A stretch of 64,000 nt of DNA from Pedobacter nyackensis (GCF_900176505.1 NZ_FWYB01000001.1:942000-1005999), one strand, 5' to 3'. Positions 25,342 through 34,285 are shown, counted from the first letter of the stretch. Made by a program: numbers and translations. The notes: generated by a model not told the origin, from the sequence alone.

Positions 25342-25935
25342 ATGAAAAAAATACTAACGATGGCCCTCTCGGTAATGATTTTTACCGGAGCTATGGCCCA
25401 ACAGAAAGCTAAGGAAGTTTCTCTGCAAGCAAAGACAAAAGAAGAGGTTAAATTGAACAAACAAAATGCTGAAAGTTCTCAATCTGCTAATGCCGAGATA
25501 ATTTTAAACTCACAAGATTTAAAATCTAAGGCAAAAGAGAAAAAGAATGCAGCAAAGCAAAAAGTGGAGGCAACAAAAGAAGCTATAGATAAAAAAGCTG
25601 CTAATGCTGAGGCTTCAACAACGAGTAAATTGGGAATCGGTGGGGCCGTTAGTGGTAGTACCCATGGAGTAGACGTAAGTACTGCAGCACAATCAGATGT
25701 AACTGCCGGAACAAAGGGTGCTATTGTTAGTAAAGTAGCCTCGGTAAACGGTCAAGGTAACACTGCCGTGAAAAATGCTGGTAATTTGAGCGGCCGCCTT
25801 AATTCCAGTGTTAAATCAGTTCCAGCAAATGTAACAGCAGATGTAAAAACAGATGTAAAAGTTAAAACTGATGTAAATGTTAAACCAAAGTCAATCAATA
25901 CCAAAGTAAAAGCCGCTACAGGAATTAAACTTTAA
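25342..25935 (+). CDS. small exported Lys/Ala/Val-rich protein
   Basis: Not recognised. A 197-residue protein with a signal peptide (about 1-19, ending A-M-A-Q), then a strongly basic helical region rich in Lys, Ala and Glu (20-90). A Gly/Ser/Thr/Val-rich middle follows, then a tail of alternating Val and Lys repeats (D-V-K-T-D-V-K-V-K-T-D-V-N-V-K) ending K-V-K-A-A-T-G-I-K-L. The next gene has a similar basic tail. It heads a cluster with a barrel-like protein and a two-component system, suggesting a periplasmic or surface role. Confidence 0.65.
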   Translation: MKKILTMALSVMIFTGAMAQQKAKEVSLQAKTKEEVKLNKQNAESSQSANAEIILNSQDLKSKAKEKKNAAKQKVEATKEAIDKKAANAEASTTSKLGIGGAVSGSTHGVDVSTAAQSDVTAGTKGAIVSKVASVNGQGNTAVKNAGNLSGRLNSSVKSVPANVTADVKTDVKVKTDVNVKPKSINTKVKAATGIKL

Positions 25936-25988
25936 CCAACTTAAAATATAAATTTGGGGATTCAAAAGAATCCTCAAATTTACTGATT

Positions 25989-26315
25989 ATGAGATATCAT
26001 CTTTACATTCTTTTCACGATGCTTATCATTGGTTGTGTCAATGGTGCATATGCTGCTAAAACAAGAAATCTTTCGACAGCATTGCATATATTACAACAGG
26101 ATACATTGGGTACCGCCAGGAGACAGGAAAAGGGTGCCGTGGAAAAAGATAAAAAAGAAACCTTAGCTCAAACTGAAAAAGCCTTAAAGAAAGTACCTAA
26201 AGCTAAGAATAAAGTCATTCCAAGGACTATCGGTCCAACATCAATAAATGTAAAGTCACCACGTATTAACCAAGTTAAAGTGAAAGTCAATACCCAGGTA
26301 AAGATTAAATTATAA
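25989..26315 (+). CDS. small exported basic protein
   Basis: Not recognised. A 108-residue protein with a signal peptide (about 1-22, ending A-Y-A-A) and a basic, Lys-rich mature part. The C terminus K-V-K-V-N-T-Q-V-K-I-K-L echoes the tail of the preceding protein, so the two may be paralogues or bind the same partner. It lies 53 bases after that gene and only 4 bases before the barrel-like gene, so cotranscription is very likely. Confidence 0.6.
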   Translation: MRYHLYILFTMLIIGCVNGAYAAKTRNLSTALHILQQDTLGTARRQEKGAVEKDKKETLAQTEKALKKVPKAKNKVIPRTIGPTSINVKSPRINQVKVKVNTQVKIKL

Positions 26316-26319
26316 ATCC

Positions 26320-27171
26320 ATGCGAAATTCATTAATTGTCCTTGTATCCTTATTTATAACCGCTCCTTTATTGGTGTTGGGGCAATCCGATACATTGTCC
26401 CGGGAAAAAAGAAATACATTAACCTTATCTTCAATGGTCAGCTCAAATGCCAGCTATTATGGCCAGACTGCAGCTGAAACCCTTCCTTTTGCTTATGTAG
26501 ATTTAAAATTCAAGACATCCTGGGGATGGTACATTTCCGGAGGTGGGTACCATTTGCTCAAGGAGAACAATTTTCCTTCAGAAATGCACCTGAAGTCAGG
26601 ATTTGAATTCGATCTCGGACCCAAAGCAGATTTCGAAGTAGGATATACACGATCATTCTACTCAAAAGCATCACCTTTGCTTCAGGCTTCAAATCCAAAC
26701 AGCTTGAGCTCCACCATTGGCATTGACCATCTGTTCCGGACTGAACTGATGGCAGATTATAACTTTGGGCAATCAGAGGATATTTTTATATCACTTGATA
26801 ATTCAAAAAATATTCTCCTGGGGCAGTTGGGAGAAAAAAATACGTTTTACTTAAAGCCGGGGATCAGTATTGTAGCCGGAACACAACGCTTTTACACCAC
26901 GTATATCGAGGAGAGAAAACAGTGGATGGGCGGCCTGAATAACATACTCACGCTCCCTGTTCAAGAGAACAACGAAAAGCAAGCAACAGAAACTACAACA
27001 GTATCTACCGATTTTAGTTTGTTGTCGTACAACTTTAATCTGCCCCTGATTTATTACCGCGGCAAAGGAGCAGTTATGTTATCCTATCAGCTTTCGGTAT
27101 TGAGCGATAAAAGTGTCCAGGGCAACCGCTCAAATTCATTTTTTTCTTTAGGTTATTTTTATCAGCTATAA
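26320..27171 (+). CDS. putative outer-membrane beta-barrel protein
   Basis: A 283-residue protein with a signal peptide (about 1-21, ending V-L-G-Q) and a mature part made of alternating aromatic/polar strands (W-G-W-Y-I-S-G-G-G-Y, F-E-V-G-Y-T-R-S-F-Y, F-F-S-L-G-Y-F-Y-Q-L at the end). The terminal aromatic-Leu strand fits insertion by the BAM machinery. No family name is offered. It is followed 22 bases later by a response regulator gene, which may control or report on it. Confidence 0.6.
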   Translation: MRNSLIVLVSLFITAPLLVLGQSDTLSREKRNTLTLSSMVSSNASYYGQTAAETLPFAYVDLKFKTSWGWYISGGGYHLLKENNFPSEMHLKSGFEFDLGPKADFEVGYTRSFYSKASPLLQASNPNSLSSTIGIDHLFRTELMADYNFGQSEDIFISLDNSKNILLGQLGEKNTFYLKPGISIVAGTQRFYTTYIEERKQWMGGLNNILTLPVQENNEKQATETTTVSTDFSLLSYNFNLPLIYYRGKGAVMLSYQLSVLSDKSVQGNRSNSFFSLGYFYQL

Positions 27172-27193
27172 ATAAACCCGATTTCAACGGAAT

Positions 27194-27874
27194 ATGAAAG
27201 TATTATTAGTAGAAGATGAACATGCCTTGGCAGATGAAATCGTAAGCTTCCTGACCCAGCTTCAATATGAATGCGAGACTGCCAGCACTGTAAAAGCTGC
27301 CACAGCTATATTAACTGACCGGTACTTTGATATTATCTTATTGGATTTAGGCTTGCCTGACGGGGATGGTTTGGATATCCTGAAAACCATAAAAATGGAC
27401 CAGGCAGACTCGATAATTGTCATATTATCTGCCAAAGGTGATATCAAAGACCGTATTGAAGGGTTAGAGCTCGGGGCTGATGATTATCTACCCAAACCAT
27501 TCTCTCTTGCAGAACTTCATGCACGTATCCAGGCCATCATCAGAAGAAAGTTTGCAACCAATGGAAATGTTTTTCAGATAGGAGATTTCAGTGTAGATAT
27601 GTCCACGCGTATAGTATACTTTAAAGGCCAGCAGATTTTGCTCTACAAAAAGGAATTCGATATTTTGAGCTATCTTATTCTTAATAGAAACCGACCTTTG
27701 AGCAGAAGTCAGCTATATGAACATGTATGGGGAGACCTCAGCATCTCTAATGGTGATTCCAATTACATTGACGTTCATATTAAGAATATTCGTAAAAAAC
27801 TAGTCGTCTATGCTTCGGTAGACTGGTTGGAATCTGTTAGGGGAATAGGTTATAAAATAAATTTATCCAAGTGA
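27194..27874 (+). CDS. OmpR-family response regulator
   Basis: A 226-residue regulator. The receiver has E7-D8 and the phosphoacceptor D51 in L-L-D-L-G-L-P-D-G-D-G, the switch in I-L-S-A-K, and K-P-F-S-L-A-E-L. The DNA-binding domain (about 128-225) is a winged helix with K-K-E-F-D-I-L-S-Y-L, L-S-R-S-Q-L-Y-E-H-V-W-G and the wing V-R-G-I-G-Y-K. Its stop overlaps the GTG start of the kinase by 4 bases, so this is a classical pair. Confidence 0.93.
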   Translation: MKVLLVEDEHALADEIVSFLTQLQYECETASTVKAATAILTDRYFDIILLDLGLPDGDGLDILKTIKMDQADSIIVILSAKGDIKDRIEGLELGADDYLPKPFSLAELHARIQAIIRRKFATNGNVFQIGDFSVDMSTRIVYFKGQQILLYKKEFDILSYLILNRNRPLSRSQLYEHVWGDLSISNGDSNYIDVHIKNIRKKLVVYASVDWLESVRGIGYKINLSK

Positions 27875-29184
27875 AACTAAACCATAAGCTAAATTTATAC
27901 TTTGCTTTATCTAAACTGATCATCATCGGTCTTTTTATACTGCTCCTTCCTGCGATATTCAATTGGTATTCTGTCTATACTATTGACAAATTTTTGAAAT
28001 TACAGCGAAATGAAGCCTTTCAGAACATTAAGGTGAACGGCCTGGATTTTTACCTTGAAGGATCAGATGCGTATGGTAGTTATACCATGCTCAGAGATGA
28101 TTATATTGCCATTCAGCAGGCAGATCCGGACTCATTGATAGGGCTAAAGGAAATCGATGATCAGATACGAGTTATTGATAGAGATACAGCAGAATACCGG
28201 ATATTGAAAAATGTTTTTACACATAATAAAAAACACTATATTCTTGAAATAGGTCGTTCCCGTGAGACCATTGAGCTATACAGCAGTTTATTTCAGCATG
28301 TGGGGCTGGCATTACTACTCATCCTGTTCTCTATCACCATTATTCTGGATTTTTACTTTTCAAGACAGGCGTTAAGGCCGTTCTGGTTGATAATAGACAA
28401 GAGGCTAGTAAAGCAGAAATTTCCCTTTGACCTGAATTTCTCACCAATTAAAACAACCACCAGTGATTTTATTTTTTTGGATGCTTCTTTAAAAGCTTTA
28501 ATGGAAAGTACTACAAAGGCTTTTAATCGGGAGCGGGAGTTTACCGCAAATGCTTCCCATGAACTATTAACCCCTATTAGCATCCTGCGTAGTAAAATCG
28601 AAAATATGATGATCGATAAAGATTTGAGTGAAATACAAGCGCTTAAATTATCCGAAATGGACAACACATTGGATCGGTTGGGACGAATAGCCAAATCTTT
28701 GCTTCTTCTGGCAAGAATAGATAGCGGACAATACAAAAAAACAGATAAAATTAGTCTACATGAGGTCCTATCTGATATTATTTCTGAGTTGAGGCCAATG
28801 CTGGAAGATCGAAATATCAACGTTCACCTAGATATTAAAGAAGACTTCCAATTAGTCGGCCTGAATCAGGAACTGATCTTTCACCTATTCTACAACCTCA
28901 TCAACAATGCCATACGCTACAATAAATCAGGAGGAAGCATTGAAATAAAGGACGAATATTTGGGGAATACCTATCAAATTTTTATAGCTGATACCGGGCA
29001 AGGTATCCGTATAGAAGACCTCGACACAATATTTGACCGCTTTTCGCATCATGAAGGTAGTGGGCGACATGGATTGGGGATGTCGATAGTAAAAAGTATC
29101 GCTGATTATTTTGACATTAGAATTAAGGTAAAATCAAAATTACACAAAGGCACTACAATAAGTCTGTCTCTGAAATATCCTTAG
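27871..29184 (+). CDS. membrane sensor histidine kinase
   Basis: A 437-residue kinase beginning with GTG that overlaps the regulator stop (GTGA). Two membrane helices (about 13-33 and 141-161) flank a periplasmic domain of about 105 residues, with no HAMP obvious after the second. HisKA has H230 in N-A-S-H-E-L-L-T-P. The HATPase carries N-L-I-N-N-A-I-R-Y, A-D-T-G-Q-G-I and G-L-G-M-S-I. It should phosphorylate the OmpR-type partner in response to an envelope signal, perhaps from the small basic proteins encoded upstream. Confidence 0.92.
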   Translation: MKLNHKLNLYFALSKLIIIGLFILLLPAIFNWYSVYTIDKFLKLQRNEAFQNIKVNGLDFYLEGSDAYGSYTMLRDDYIAIQQADPDSLIGLKEIDDQIRVIDRDTAEYRILKNVFTHNKKHYILEIGRSRETIELYSSLFQHVGLALLLILFSITIILDFYFSRQALRPFWLIIDKRLVKQKFPFDLNFSPIKTTTSDFIFLDASLKALMESTTKAFNREREFTANASHELLTPISILRSKIENMMIDKDLSEIQALKLSEMDNTLDRLGRIAKSLLLLARIDSGQYKKTDKISLHEVLSDIISELRPMLEDRNINVHLDIKEDFQLVGLNQELIFHLFYNLINNAIRYNKSGGSIEIKDEYLGNTYQIFIADTGQGIRIEDLDTIFDRFSHHEGSGRHGLGMSIVKSIADYFDIRIKVKSKLHKGTTISLSLKYP

Positions 29185-29202
29185 ATAATGTAAGTCTTAT
29201 TA

Positions 29203-29222
29203 AAGTCTGAATTATCAGACTT
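29203..29222. terminator. short hairpin after the kinase gene
   Basis: AAGTCTGA-ATTA-TCAGACTT: a perfect 8-bp stem, 18 bases after the kinase stop. No T-tract follows, so termination is uncertain. It stands directly next to repeat copy D. Confidence 0.45.
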
Positions 29223-29232
29223 GCCCACTTGG

Positions 29233-29297
29233 ATGGACCCAACTGGGTGCTTCTCGAACCATTTCCTATTTGATTTAGGTTTAATCGCTGATTTAGT
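29233..29297 (-). repeat. tRNA-3-prime-like dispersed repeat, copy D
   Basis: Minus-strand core AAATGGTTCGAGAAGC-ACCCAGTTGGGTCCA, preceded by a shared arm with GATTAAACCTAAATC. It is nearly identical to the copies at 30.4, 36.3, 37.7 and 39.1 kb and lies in the same orientation. Confidence 0.85.
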
Positions 29298-29492
29298 GAA
29301 AGAAAGCACGAGCTTCTTAAAAAGGTAAAGATTTTTTTACACCAATAAGGGCAGAATATAACCAAACGGTGCGCAAAACTGTAGCCCGAAGAATTGAAAG
29401 GAACTGAAATAGGAATTTACCAAATTTGTCGCGCACAAGATTCCACTATATAAGTGATCGGATTTTTATATATTCACAATTTAAAAAAGGCT

Positions 29493-30323
29493 ATGAAACT
29501 ATCATCCATTATACAATCTGAGGAATTGGTTATACTAAGTGAAAACGATTTCATCCTTTTTGATGTAAGTGCAGGATCGAAACCAAGATATGATGAACAA
29601 CACTTAAATGGCGCCTTTTATTTGGATTTAAATACTGACCTGGCTGATATTAAAGATTTCGCTATTGGTGGTAGGCATCCGCTACCACCTTTTGGGCATT
29701 TTGCTCAGCTTTTAGGGAAATACGGAGTTACAAAAGATAAACATGTAATTGTTTATGACGATAAAAACGGATCTAATGCTGCAGCAAGATTCTGGTGGAT
29801 GTTAAAGTCAATAGGTCATGAAAAAGTTCAGGTTTTGAATGGTGGCTATACTGCTGCAATTAAAGCCGGCTTTGCTGTAAATGCTGAGGTTCCGTCAGCG
29901 AAACCAGCAGAGCCAGATCAATTCACAGAATGGCAGTTGCCATTGGCAGAAATAGATGAAGTGGAGGTTGCTGGCAACAGTGATAATCATTTAATTATTG
30001 ACGTTCGTGATGCGAATCGCTTTGCAGGTTTAACCGAACCTATAGATTTAATCGCTGGCCATATACCTAACGCTATAAATATTCCTTTTACTGAGAATTT
30101 GGATGCTAATGGGGCCTTTTTAACTCCTGAAATTCTAAATGAAAAATATTCAAAAGTGTTAGCTGATTATAAAATTGAAAATGTGATTGTACATTGTGGT
30201 TCTGGTGTAACCGCTTGTCATACGCTCTTAGCGATAGACTATGCAGGTTTAGAGATACCAAAATTGTATGTGGGTAGTTGGAGCGAGTGGAGCAGGAATA
30301 ACAAGAAAATGATTTTGGCTTAG
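29493..30323 (+). CDS. rhodanese-type sulfurtransferase
   Basis: About 276 residues from the ATG at 29493, which has an AAAAAGG ribosome site; 13 further codons are open upstream. Two rhodanese domains are present. The first is inactive, with the linker signature G-A-F-Y-L-D-L-N. The second has the active-site loop H-C-G-S-G-V-T-A-C, its first Cys (residue 235) being the persulfide carrier. This CGSGVTAC loop is the thiosulfate/3-mercaptopyruvate sulfurtransferase type. It moves sulfane sulfur in the cytoplasm. The gene stands alone between repeat copies D and A. Confidence 0.9.
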   Translation: MKLSSIIQSEELVILSENDFILFDVSAGSKPRYDEQHLNGAFYLDLNTDLADIKDFAIGGRHPLPPFGHFAQLLGKYGVTKDKHVIVYDDKNGSNAAARFWWMLKSIGHEKVQVLNGGYTAAIKAGFAVNAEVPSAKPAEPDQFTEWQLPLAEIDEVEVAGNSDNHLIIDVRDANRFAGLTEPIDLIAGHIPNAINIPFTENLDANGAFLTPEILNEKYSKVLADYKIENVIVHCGSGVTACHTLLAIDYAGLEIPKLYVGSWSEWSRNNKKMILA

Positions 30324-30388
30324 GTTTGCTGTTACTGTAGTATATTTCAGTTCCCACTGGTGTATATGCCGGGATTTAGGTGTAAACG

Positions 30389-30424
30389 AAAAAAGCCGTT
30401 TTTCTTATCGAAAAACGGCTTTCT
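30389..30424 (+). terminator. intrinsic terminator after the rhodanese gene
   Basis: AAAAAAGCCGTTTTTC-TTATC-GAAAAACGGCTTTCTT: a long stem with A- and T-tracts, 65 bases after the stop and directly beside repeat copy A. Confidence 0.85.
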
Positions 30425-30429
30425 TGTTT

Positions 30430-30495
30430 GTGGACCCAACTGGGCGCTTCTCGAACCATTTCCTGTCTGATTTGTGTGTAATCGCAGATTTAGCT
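30430..30495 (-). repeat. tRNA-3-prime-like dispersed repeat, copy A
   Basis: Minus-strand core AAATGGTTCGAGAAGC-GCCCAGTTGGGTCCACA. The hairpin next to it on the left occupies the same place as the terminator that follows the tRNA at 40.3 kb. Confidence 0.85.
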
Positions 30496-30547
30496 AATAT
30501 AAATGAAATATTAAAAATGGAATAAATATGGTTCCACAATTGTATTA

Positions 30548-30643
30548 TCAACGTCTGTTTTGCGTAACGATATTTAATTGGGCTAGGATTTTAGACAATA
30601 TGATATCGACATCAAAAGGTTTCGCAAGAAAATCATCAGGTAC
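30548..30643 (-). pseudogene. fragment of a response-regulator receiver domain
   Basis: A 32-codon open stretch reading P-D-D-F-L-A-K-P-F-D-V-D-I-I-L-S-K-I-L-A-Q-L, ending in TGA. This is the last third of a receiver domain, including the conserved K-P-F turn, with no upstream part and no start codon. It lies between repeat copy A and the EamA gene. It is a truncated remnant of a gene once on the minus strand. Confidence 0.6.
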
Positions 30644-30649
30644 TCATAT

Positions 30650-31531
30650 TTAATACTGTTCTACTCTTTTATTGATCAACACAATAGCGAACAATATTAA
30701 CAAAATCCCTCCCCATTGGATCATCTCAACCGATTCATTTAGTATGATAACAGCAGAAAGGATGGATACAGGAATCTCAAGGCTTGCAAAAATATTACCT
30801 AGTGAAATGCCTACTTCAGGAATCCCTTTCGTAAAAAGAAGTGGCGGTAAAATAGTTCCAAAAATAGCGATCGCAATTCCCCAATATAAACTGCTCACAC
30901 TCATTTGTTGAATAATATGGATGTTCCAAAATAAGATAATCAATATTAGACCTCCAAAAACTAAATATTTGCTTCGTATATGACTAGGCACATCCAAGGC
31001 GATTGAACTTGATGCAAATAAAGATAAGGCATAGGAAGCACCCGCTCCTAACCCTAAAAGAAGTCCCTCTATACTGATATCGTACTGCGTATCAAAGATA
31101 TTGGTTGCGAGCAATGTTCCAATCAAAACGATTATTACACCGACTATCTTAGCTGTATTTGGTCGTTTTTTATGAATAACAATCTCCAGCCCAAGGCTTA
31201 TCCAAATGGATTGCATCAGAAGTATTATTCCCACAGAAACGGGAACATACTGAATTGAAATATAGTATAAGGTGGTCGTAAGTCCAAGTGATGTTCCCCA
31301 AAGGATCAGCTTTGACTTTGATTTAAAAGATACCTTCTGAATCTCCTGACCGGATCTTTTTCTCCAGATTAAATCTAAGACTAACAAAAAAACAAACCCG
31401 ATAAAAAATTGCCAAAAGGTAAGTGCACTAGTTCCTATACCCAAATGATTGGCATATTTGACAATAGTAGCCAATAATCCATAACTAACTGCTCCCAGAA
31501 GCACATATACCACTGCTTTAAAATTTTTCAT
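30650..31531 (-). CDS. EamA-type (DMT superfamily) transporter
   Basis: A 293-residue inner-membrane protein with ten predicted helices in two EamA halves (about 5-140 and 150-288). The second half ends with the typical helix pair P-E-V-G-I-S-L-G-N-I-F-A-S-L-E-I-P-V-S and I-L-N-E. It is likely an exporter of metabolites or amino acids; the substrate is unknown. Its start overlaps the end of the upstream esterase gene by 14 bases, so the two are cotranscribed. Confidence 0.88.
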   Translation of the reverse strand: MKNFKAVVYVLLGAVSYGLLATIVKYANHLGIGTSALTFWQFFIGFVFLLVLDLIWRKRSGQEIQKVSFKSKSKLILWGTSLGLTTTLYYISIQYVPVSVGIILLMQSIWISLGLEIVIHKKRPNTAKIVGVIIVLIGTLLATNIFDTQYDISIEGLLLGLGAGASYALSLFASSSIALDVPSHIRSKYLVFGGLILIILFWNIHIIQQMSVSSLYWGIAIAIFGTILPPLLFTKGIPEVGISLGNIFASLEIPVSILSAVIILNESVEMIQWGGILLILFAIVLINKRVEQY

Positions 31532-32339
31532 GATAAAAATAGTTTTCGAATAAGGCTAACTGGTTAGAAAGTGACCTGCTCCAATACGAGGCATTATGTG
31601 CTCCCTTTGACTCTTGGTAGATATGATCCACTTTTGAATCCATTAACTGATAATGAAAATCTCGGTTCATGTCAATCATCTGCTCATCTTCGATACCGCA
31701 GTCCAGGATATAAAACTGATTTGCTGTTTTCATATTTCCGATCTTACTGGAGGTAAAATAGGGTTTAGTTAACTGTTGAAATCCACCCAGCACTTGATCC
31801 ACTTGATACAAATGATAGCTTTCGCCAAATCGATTAAAATCTAATGCTCCACATGAACTACCAACTAGAGAGAAGACAGTTGAAAAGGTAACACCAATGT
31901 TTATAGCTCCATATCCTCCCATACTCCAACCTAAAATTCCTCTTCTTTTTCTATCGGCAACTGTCGGATAATGGGAATCAATATATCCCACCAGCTCATC
32001 CCCTATGAAAGTTTGATATTGGGAGCCTTTGTCAATCGGACTATCGACATACCAACTGTTAAAATTGCCATCTGGCAAAATATAAATAGTTTGGAAAAGT
32101 TGGGATTTTGCAGCGAGATCTGGGATATCTTGCTGATAAGTTCTTTCCGGATTTCCGCTGTAACCATGGAGTATATAAACAGTTTTATACCTTTTACCTG
32201 TCTCAAAATTTGGCGTGATAATCACCGCTGGAACTTTCTTTTTCATTTTCTCACTGTACACTTGCTCATGAACAATTTGCTGTCCAAAACTAGGAAGTAC
32301 AGCAGCAAGAATGATGCATATTGCTGTTATTTTCTTCAT
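31518..32339 (-). CDS. exported alpha/beta-hydrolase esterase
   Basis: About 273 residues from the ATG at 32339, where the signal peptide starts (ending S-F-G-Q). The esterase-D/feruloyl-esterase-like fold shows the oxyanion strand Y-I-L-H-G-Y-S-G, the nucleophile elbow G-W-S-M-G-G, a likely acid in I-L-D-C-G-I-E-D, and a catalytic His in K-G-A-H-N-A-S-Y-W. It probably hydrolyses a carboxylic ester outside the cytoplasm. Its 3-prime end overlaps the EamA transporter gene. Confidence 0.83.
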   Translation of the reverse strand: MKKITAICIILAAVLPSFGQQIVHEQVYSEKMKKKVPAVIITPNFETGKRYKTVYILHGYSGNPERTYQQDIPDLAAKSQLFQTIYILPDGNFNSWYVDSPIDKGSQYQTFIGDELVGYIDSHYPTVADRKRRGILGWSMGGYGAINIGVTFSTVFSLVGSSCGALDFNRFGESYHLYQVDQVLGGFQQLTKPYFTSSKIGNMKTANQFYILDCGIEDEQMIDMNRDFHYQLMDSKVDHIYQESKGAHNASYWSRSLSNQLALFENYFYHEKF

Positions 32340-32408
32340 CTTCTTTTTTTTAATCCGAGACAAAGGTCATGGATCAAAAGATGAAAAACGTTTACATATG
32401 TTGAGGCA

Positions 32409-32981
32409 TCAAAAATTTAATTCTTTGCGTATCCTACTTAATTGAGTCGGTGTAACACCAAGATATGAGGCGATATGATGCTGTTTCAATCGCAGATACA
32501 ACTTCTTATTTTCGTAAAGTCTGATGTACCGTATTTTAGCTGTATCCCATTTCAAATTGATTTCTAAAGGTTCTTTTTTTACAACCCAATTTTTCTCTAA
32601 GTAATGAATATGAAACAGGGCTAAATCATGATATTTTACTAACATTTCGCGGAAAGTTTGAGCAGAATACACCAGTAATTCACAATCCTCCAAAGCGACA
32701 ATATGGAATATACTGGGTTTATATTCGACTATAGCAGCGGTGGAAGCTACAAAGCTATTCTCCTCGAAAAACAATTTAAAAATCGTATTACCACTTTCAT
32801 CAACAGTATAATAGCCTAGCAAGCCCGTGCGAACGAAATAGTAATAACGTGCCATATCGCCTGCCCTTAAAATAACGTCATTCTTTTTAAAAGACTTTAT
32901 TTTACAAATAGCTATCAAAGCATCTGTGGTTTCCTCGGAAAGTGGGTAATAGGAATTTATCTGGTTCAAAAAATCTATCAT
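32409..32981 (-). CDS. Crp/Fnr-family regulator
   Basis: About 190 residues from the ATG at 32981 (M-I-D-F-L-N-Q-I), the usual family start; 56 unlikely codons are open upstream. The cyclic-nucleotide-binding fold shows G-D-M-A-R-Y-Y-Y-F-V-R-x-G-L-L-G-Y-Y and the F-F-E-E-N-S-F region, without the canonical cAMP-binding R-T-A. The C-terminal helix-turn-helix reads R-L-K-Q-H-H-I-A-S-Y-L-G-V-T-P-T-Q-L-S-R-I-R. It lies upstream of the esterase-EamA pair on the same strand and may regulate it. Confidence 0.88.
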   Translation of the reverse strand: MIDFLNQINSYYPLSEETTDALIAICKIKSFKKNDVILRAGDMARYYYFVRTGLLGYYTVDESGNTIFKLFFEENSFVASTAAIVEYKPSIFHIVALEDCELLVYSAQTFREMLVKYHDLALFHIHYLEKNWVVKKEPLEINLKWDTAKIRYIRLYENKKLYLRLKQHHIASYLGVTPTQLSRIRKELNF

Positions 32982-33200
32982 ATCTAAACTTAACAAGATC
33001 CGGTAAAATATGTAATGAAAAATAAAATATTTCCTATGTTTCTCTTCGTATGCATACGTAATTCCTAACAATAAGTGCTTTAGCGTATTTAGACTGATAA
33101 GTAATTTGGTGTAAATAAAACTGGAACTCAGTCTACTCAAATGTAGCAACTCCTAAGGTGTTAGATACATAACTAACTAGATTTTTCACCAAATCTAGCT

Positions 33201-33240
33201 TGGTGGGCCCAGACAGGCTAAGGTCGAAACAATTTAAGGA
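33201..33240 (-). repeat. decayed tRNA-3-prime-like repeat, copy G
   Basis: GGTGGGCCCAGACAGGCTAAGGTCGAAAC resembles the repeat core TGGACCCAACTGGGCGCTTCTCGAACC in order and spacing, in the same orientation. A hairpin (CTAGATTT...AAATCTAG, 33178-33199) stands on its left, as at the other copies. Identity is low, so this copy is tentative. Confidence 0.35.
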
Positions 33241-33256
33241 CAAAAGAACCTGTGGC

Positions 33257-34258
33257 CTACTTTATTTTCACTACTACTTTTCCCTTAGCACGTCCAGTCT
33301 CTACATATTCCAGAGCCTCATTAATCTGATCAAAAGGAAACACCTTATCCACAACAGGTCTGATCACATTCTGTTTAATCAGTTTGGAAATTTCCTGTAA
33401 TTGTTTACCATCTGCCCTCATAAACAGAAATGAATAGTCCACATCTATTTTTTTAGCCCTCTTGCGGATTCCATAGCTAAGAAATGATAAGATCATCTTT
33501 ACAAACCAAGAGGCTCCAATTGCTTTGGCAAACTCTGGTGTGGGTGGCCCCGAAATAGAGATGGCCTTTCCTCCCGGTTTTAAAATTCGTAATGATTTTT
33601 CAAGTGTCTGGGTATCCTGGCTGTTCAAGACTACATCATAATCTTTCAGGATAACTTCAAAATCTTCCTTTTTATAATCAATCAAAACATCTGCTCCGAG
33701 TTCCTTTAACATTTCAAAACTTTTTTCACTTGCAGTCGAAGCAACCGTTGCACCAAGGTGTTTCGCCAGTTGAATGGCAATTGTGCCCACTCCTCCTGAA
33801 CCAGCCTGAATAAATATTTTCTGGCCTTTTTTCAGATTCGCCTTTTCTACTAACGACTGCCATGCAGTTAATGCCACTAACGGAACGGAAGCCGCCTCTT
33901 CCATGGTGATATTATTAGGTTTGAATGCTACATCGTCCTCTTTAATGGCTATATATTCGGCAAAAGTACCGATGTTAAAATCGGCAACACGAGAATAAAT
34001 TTCATCACCCACCTTGAACTGTATCACCTTTGTTCCTACTTGGGTAATTATACCCGCTACGTCATGTCCCAAAATGAGTGGCAACTTATAAGGTAATATT
34101 AACTTAAATTCACCAGACTTTATTTTAGCATCAAGGAGGTTTAGACCTGCAGCATGAATCTCGACCAGCACTTCATCTTCTTTTATGATTGGAACAGAAA
34201 TATCGGTAAGCTTTAAAACTCCTTTTTTATCATATTTTTGTACTATGAATGCTTTCAT
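33257..34258 (-). CDS. NADPH-dependent quinone/enal oxidoreductase (MDR family)
   Basis: About 333 residues from the ATG at 34258 (M-K-A-F-I-V-Q-K-Y). A medium-chain dehydrogenase/reductase without zinc ligands: the substrate domain holds G-H-D-V-A-G-I-I, and the Rossmann domain holds Q-A-G-S-G-G-V-G-T-I-A-I-Q-L. Its overall form is that of quinone oxidoreductases and enal reductases. It lies 10 bases downstream of an SDR gene in a three-gene unit divergent from an HxlR regulator, so a role in detoxifying electrophilic carbonyls or quinones is plausible. Confidence 0.87.
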   Translation of the reverse strand: MKAFIVQKYDKKGVLKLTDISVPIIKEDEVLVEIHAAGLNLLDAKIKSGEFKLILPYKLPLILGHDVAGIITQVGTKVIQFKVGDEIYSRVADFNIGTFAEYIAIKEDDVAFKPNNITMEEAASVPLVALTAWQSLVEKANLKKGQKIFIQAGSGGVGTIAIQLAKHLGATVASTASEKSFEMLKELGADVLIDYKKEDFEVILKDYDVVLNSQDTQTLEKSLRILKPGGKAISISGPPTPEFAKAIGASWFVKMILSFLSYGIRKRAKKIDVDYSFLFMRADGKQLQEISKLIKQNVIRPVVDKVFPFDQINEALEYVETGRAKGKVVVKIK

Positions 34259-34285
34259 ATTATGGTTTTTTGGCAAGTGTATAAG

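Noticed and set aside
28353..28820. A 155-codon open frame opposite the membrane sensor kinase
   Set aside because: Ser/Leu/Ile-rich shadow of the kinase core; no domain and no ribosome site.
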